Source: RGIG990 sp045589455 (GTDB taxonomy: Bacteria > Verrucomicrobiota > Kiritimatiellia > RFP12 > UBA3636). Taken from it: 15,539 nucleotides of DNA. Where the stretch lies: positions 1 to 15,539 of the forward strand of contig JAZNPC010000027.1 of the NCBI GenBank assembly GCA_045589455.1, read 5' to 3'. Both the position numbers and the translations under genes were made by a program. The notes below the pieces were generated by a model. That model searched no databases and was not told the origin of the DNA. It saw only the letters and a list, made by a program, of their open reading frames with translations. This document shows, one piece after another, positions 14,395-15,539 of this stretch (positions are counted from its first letter, which is position 1; the number at the start of each line of letters is the position of its first letter).

Positions 14395-15066
14395 ATGAAA
14401 AATATACACACAACAACAGAAATAATCTTTATCCTTGACCGTTCTGGTTCAATGAGAGGAAGAGAAAGTGATATTATTGGCGGCTTTAATAGCACAATTA
14501 CAAAGCAAAAGGAAACTGAAGGTGAATGTAATGTCTCTACTGTCCTATTTAATAATGTGCATGTAGTGCTACACAATCGCATTCCACTAAAGGATGTAGA
14601 ACCAATTACAGAAAAAGAATATTTTGTAGGTGGGTGTACTGCATACTATGACGCCTTGGGTCGAGCAATCTCCTACCACACAAATGTTCAACAGGACCTA
14701 CCTGAAGATAAAAGAACAGATAAAATGCTCTTCATTATCATGACTGATGGATATGAAAATGCAAGTGTTGAATATACTGGAAAGCTACTCAAAAAGCTCA
14801 TAAAGGAAAAGCAAGAGAAATACGGCTGGGAATTTATCTTTATGGGAGCTGGCATTGATGCAATTAACGAAGCAGCTAAAATAGGCATTGTTTCTGACTA
14901 TGCTGTTAATTGCACAATGGAAGACAAGAATGGTATTGAAGCATGCTACTTGAGTGTTTCTGATTGTATTTATCATAAAAGAATGTCAGGACGAGTTGTA
15001 TCAATGAATCACAAAGCAAATTGGAAAAAGGCGATAGCTGAGGACATGGCAAAAAGAGGCAGATAA
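14395..15066 (+). CDS. Short von Willebrand factor A (VWA) domain protein
   Basis: A 223-residue protein consisting essentially of one VWA domain. The metal-ion-dependent adhesion site is complete: DRSGS (Asp15, Ser17, Ser19), Thr82 in GGCTAYYD, and Asp118 in MTDGYEN. There is no signal peptide or membrane segment, so it acts in the cytosol, where such domains usually mediate metal-dependent protein-protein contacts. It belongs to a widespread group of short, orphan bacterial and phage-associated VWA proteins (MxxTEIIFILDRSGSM start), of unknown role. GAGGT lies five bases before the ATG. It stands alone: no MoxR ATPase, TerD or phosphatase partner is next to it. tRNA genes upstream and repeats downstream suggest it sits in a movable neighbourhood. 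The family is firm; the function is not. Confidence 0.9.
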   Translation: MKNIHTTTEIIFILDRSGSMRGRESDIIGGFNSTITKQKETEGECNVSTVLFNNVHVVLHNRIPLKDVEPITEKEYFVGGCTAYYDALGRAISYHTNVQQDLPEDKRTDKMLFIIMTDGYENASVEYTGKLLKKLIKEKQEKYGWEFIFMGAGIDAINEAAKIGIVSDYAVNCTMEDKNGIEACYLSVSDCIYHKRMSGRVVSMNHKANWKKAIAEDMAKRGR

Positions 15067-15404
15067 GCCTAATTCCATCGGTTTCATCGTGATGGCTATA
15101 AGTGCGAAAAAGCAGCCTACCCTCCCCATCAACACCAATTCAAGTTTAGTCGTGGCTTCATGGCATGGCGAATTCCACCATTCTACGATATAACCACATC
15201 CGTGTGTCCGTATTTTCGAACCTGGCACTTCTAGTCATCACACCAGCAACCCATCCGTGCCAATCCGTGTCCATCCGTGTTATTGAAATGCGCTAACGCT
15301 TGTTGGCGCTAAAGCACCATGCTCCGATATAACCATCCGTGTGTCCGTGTTTTCGAACCTCGCACTTCTAGCCATCACATAAGCAACCCTATAACCTCAT
15401 CCGT
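15067..15404. repeat. Repeat-rich non-coding region
   Basis: No gene is visible here. Two direct repeats, 15176-15252 and 15315-15389, share about 75 bases with few changes: both run CACCAT..C..CGATATAACC, then ATCCGTGTGTCCGT, TTTTCGAACCT, GCACTTCTAG, CATCACA and AGCAACCC. Their starts are 139 bases apart. A partial inverted copy, GTGATGGCTATAAGTGCGAAAA, lies at 15089-15110. Between the two main copies are three further ATCCGTG words (15252-15280) and a GCGCTAA direct repeat. The core also occurs in degraded form near 7095 and 7146. Their origin is unknown; ATCCGTG-type non-coding repeats are familiar from several bacterial phyla. Confidence 0.8.
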
Positions 15405-15539
15405 GCTGGTAATGTATTCCTTGTTTCTGAAAAAAGAACAGTAAACGGGGTTGAAAGTCTGCCTCGTATTGGAATATTATACGGGACAGCAGGTGCATGG
15501 AAAACATCTGCTGTGCGCATGGGAGACACTCGGGGATGT
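15405..15539 (+). pseudogene. Possible 5'-truncated AAA ATPase fragment (MuB/TniB-like), cut by the window end
   Basis: From 15372 to the end one frame stays open for 56 codons. Its later part reads NVFLVSEKRTVNGVES, then LPRIGILYGTAGAWKTSA. The LPRIG-ILYG-xAGxxKT arrangement is that of the Walker A region of MuB/TniB-type transposition ATPases, which normally read GxAGxGKT; here a Trp (codon TGG) replaces the last Gly, one base from GGG. No ATG, GTG or TTG start lies in frame before the motif, and the frame begins inside the repeat (ATCCGTGCT). I therefore read this as a gene whose 5' end was lost at the repeat boundary. It could also be a chance frame; without the downstream sequence the call is tentative. 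Confidence 0.35.

Noticed and set aside
15001..15228. Minus-strand 75-residue frame across the repeat region
   Set aside because: It overlaps the VWA 3' end and a non-coding repeat copy, and shows no domain or ribosome binding site.
15176..15389. Possible CRISPR array
   Set aside because: There are only two ~76-base imperfect copies at a 139-base period, far longer than CRISPR repeats, and no cas genes.

Overview
The window looks like a chromosomal segment of an AT-rich anaerobic bacterium. Housekeeping genes (tyrS, glyA, panD, tcdA, tRNA-Thr) are ordinary bacterial types. Many genes have a Shine-Dalgarno sequence, and sigma-70-like promoters are recognisable. I cannot fix the phylum from the sequence. 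The dispersed 'ATCCGTG' repeats and a TyrRS with Gln-Ala-Gly-Asn in place of HIGH make me lean weakly towards the PVC/Lentisphaerae-like bacteria; this is inference only.

Left block (1-5859, all minus strand). A directon runs from an acyl-CoA:acetate/3-ketoacid CoA-transferase through a GT2 and a GT4 glycosyltransferase (sharing an ATGA overlap), a double-ACT-domain protein and a UPF0210 'PFL family' protein. It ends in an intrinsic terminator at 135-167. Directly after the terminator's U-tract the sequence becomes the 5' end of a group II intron, which continues past the left edge of the window.

Middle block. A divergent AT-rich intergenic region (5860-6065) leads to a plus-strand BASS/SBF-type sodium symporter (6066-7001). 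A non-coding stretch (7002-7317) follows, with degraded copies of a repeat also found near the right edge. From 12815 down to 7318 a second minus-strand cluster encodes an RpiB-GlyA fusion (ribose-5-phosphate isomerase B joined to serine hydroxymethyltransferase), tyrosyl-tRNA synthetase, aspartate 1-decarboxylase, a lone ParB-type nuclease/CTPase-like domain protein, TcdA, and an unknown membrane protein translationally coupled to TcdA. Several inverted repeats without U-tracts lie between these genes.

Right block (plus strand). Opposite the rpiB-glyA promoter is a metallophosphoesterase with a TTG start and a textbook sigma-70 promoter. Next come two identical tRNA-Thr(UGU) genes behind a strong promoter and followed by a strong terminator, then a short von Willebrand A protein with an intact MIDAS. 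The last ~470 bases carry two ~76-bp direct repeats plus a partial inverted copy. They end in an open frame that resembles the Walker A region of a MuB/TniB-like ATPase with no visible start. The intron, the repeats and this fragment mark the two ends of the window as sites of mobile-element activity.
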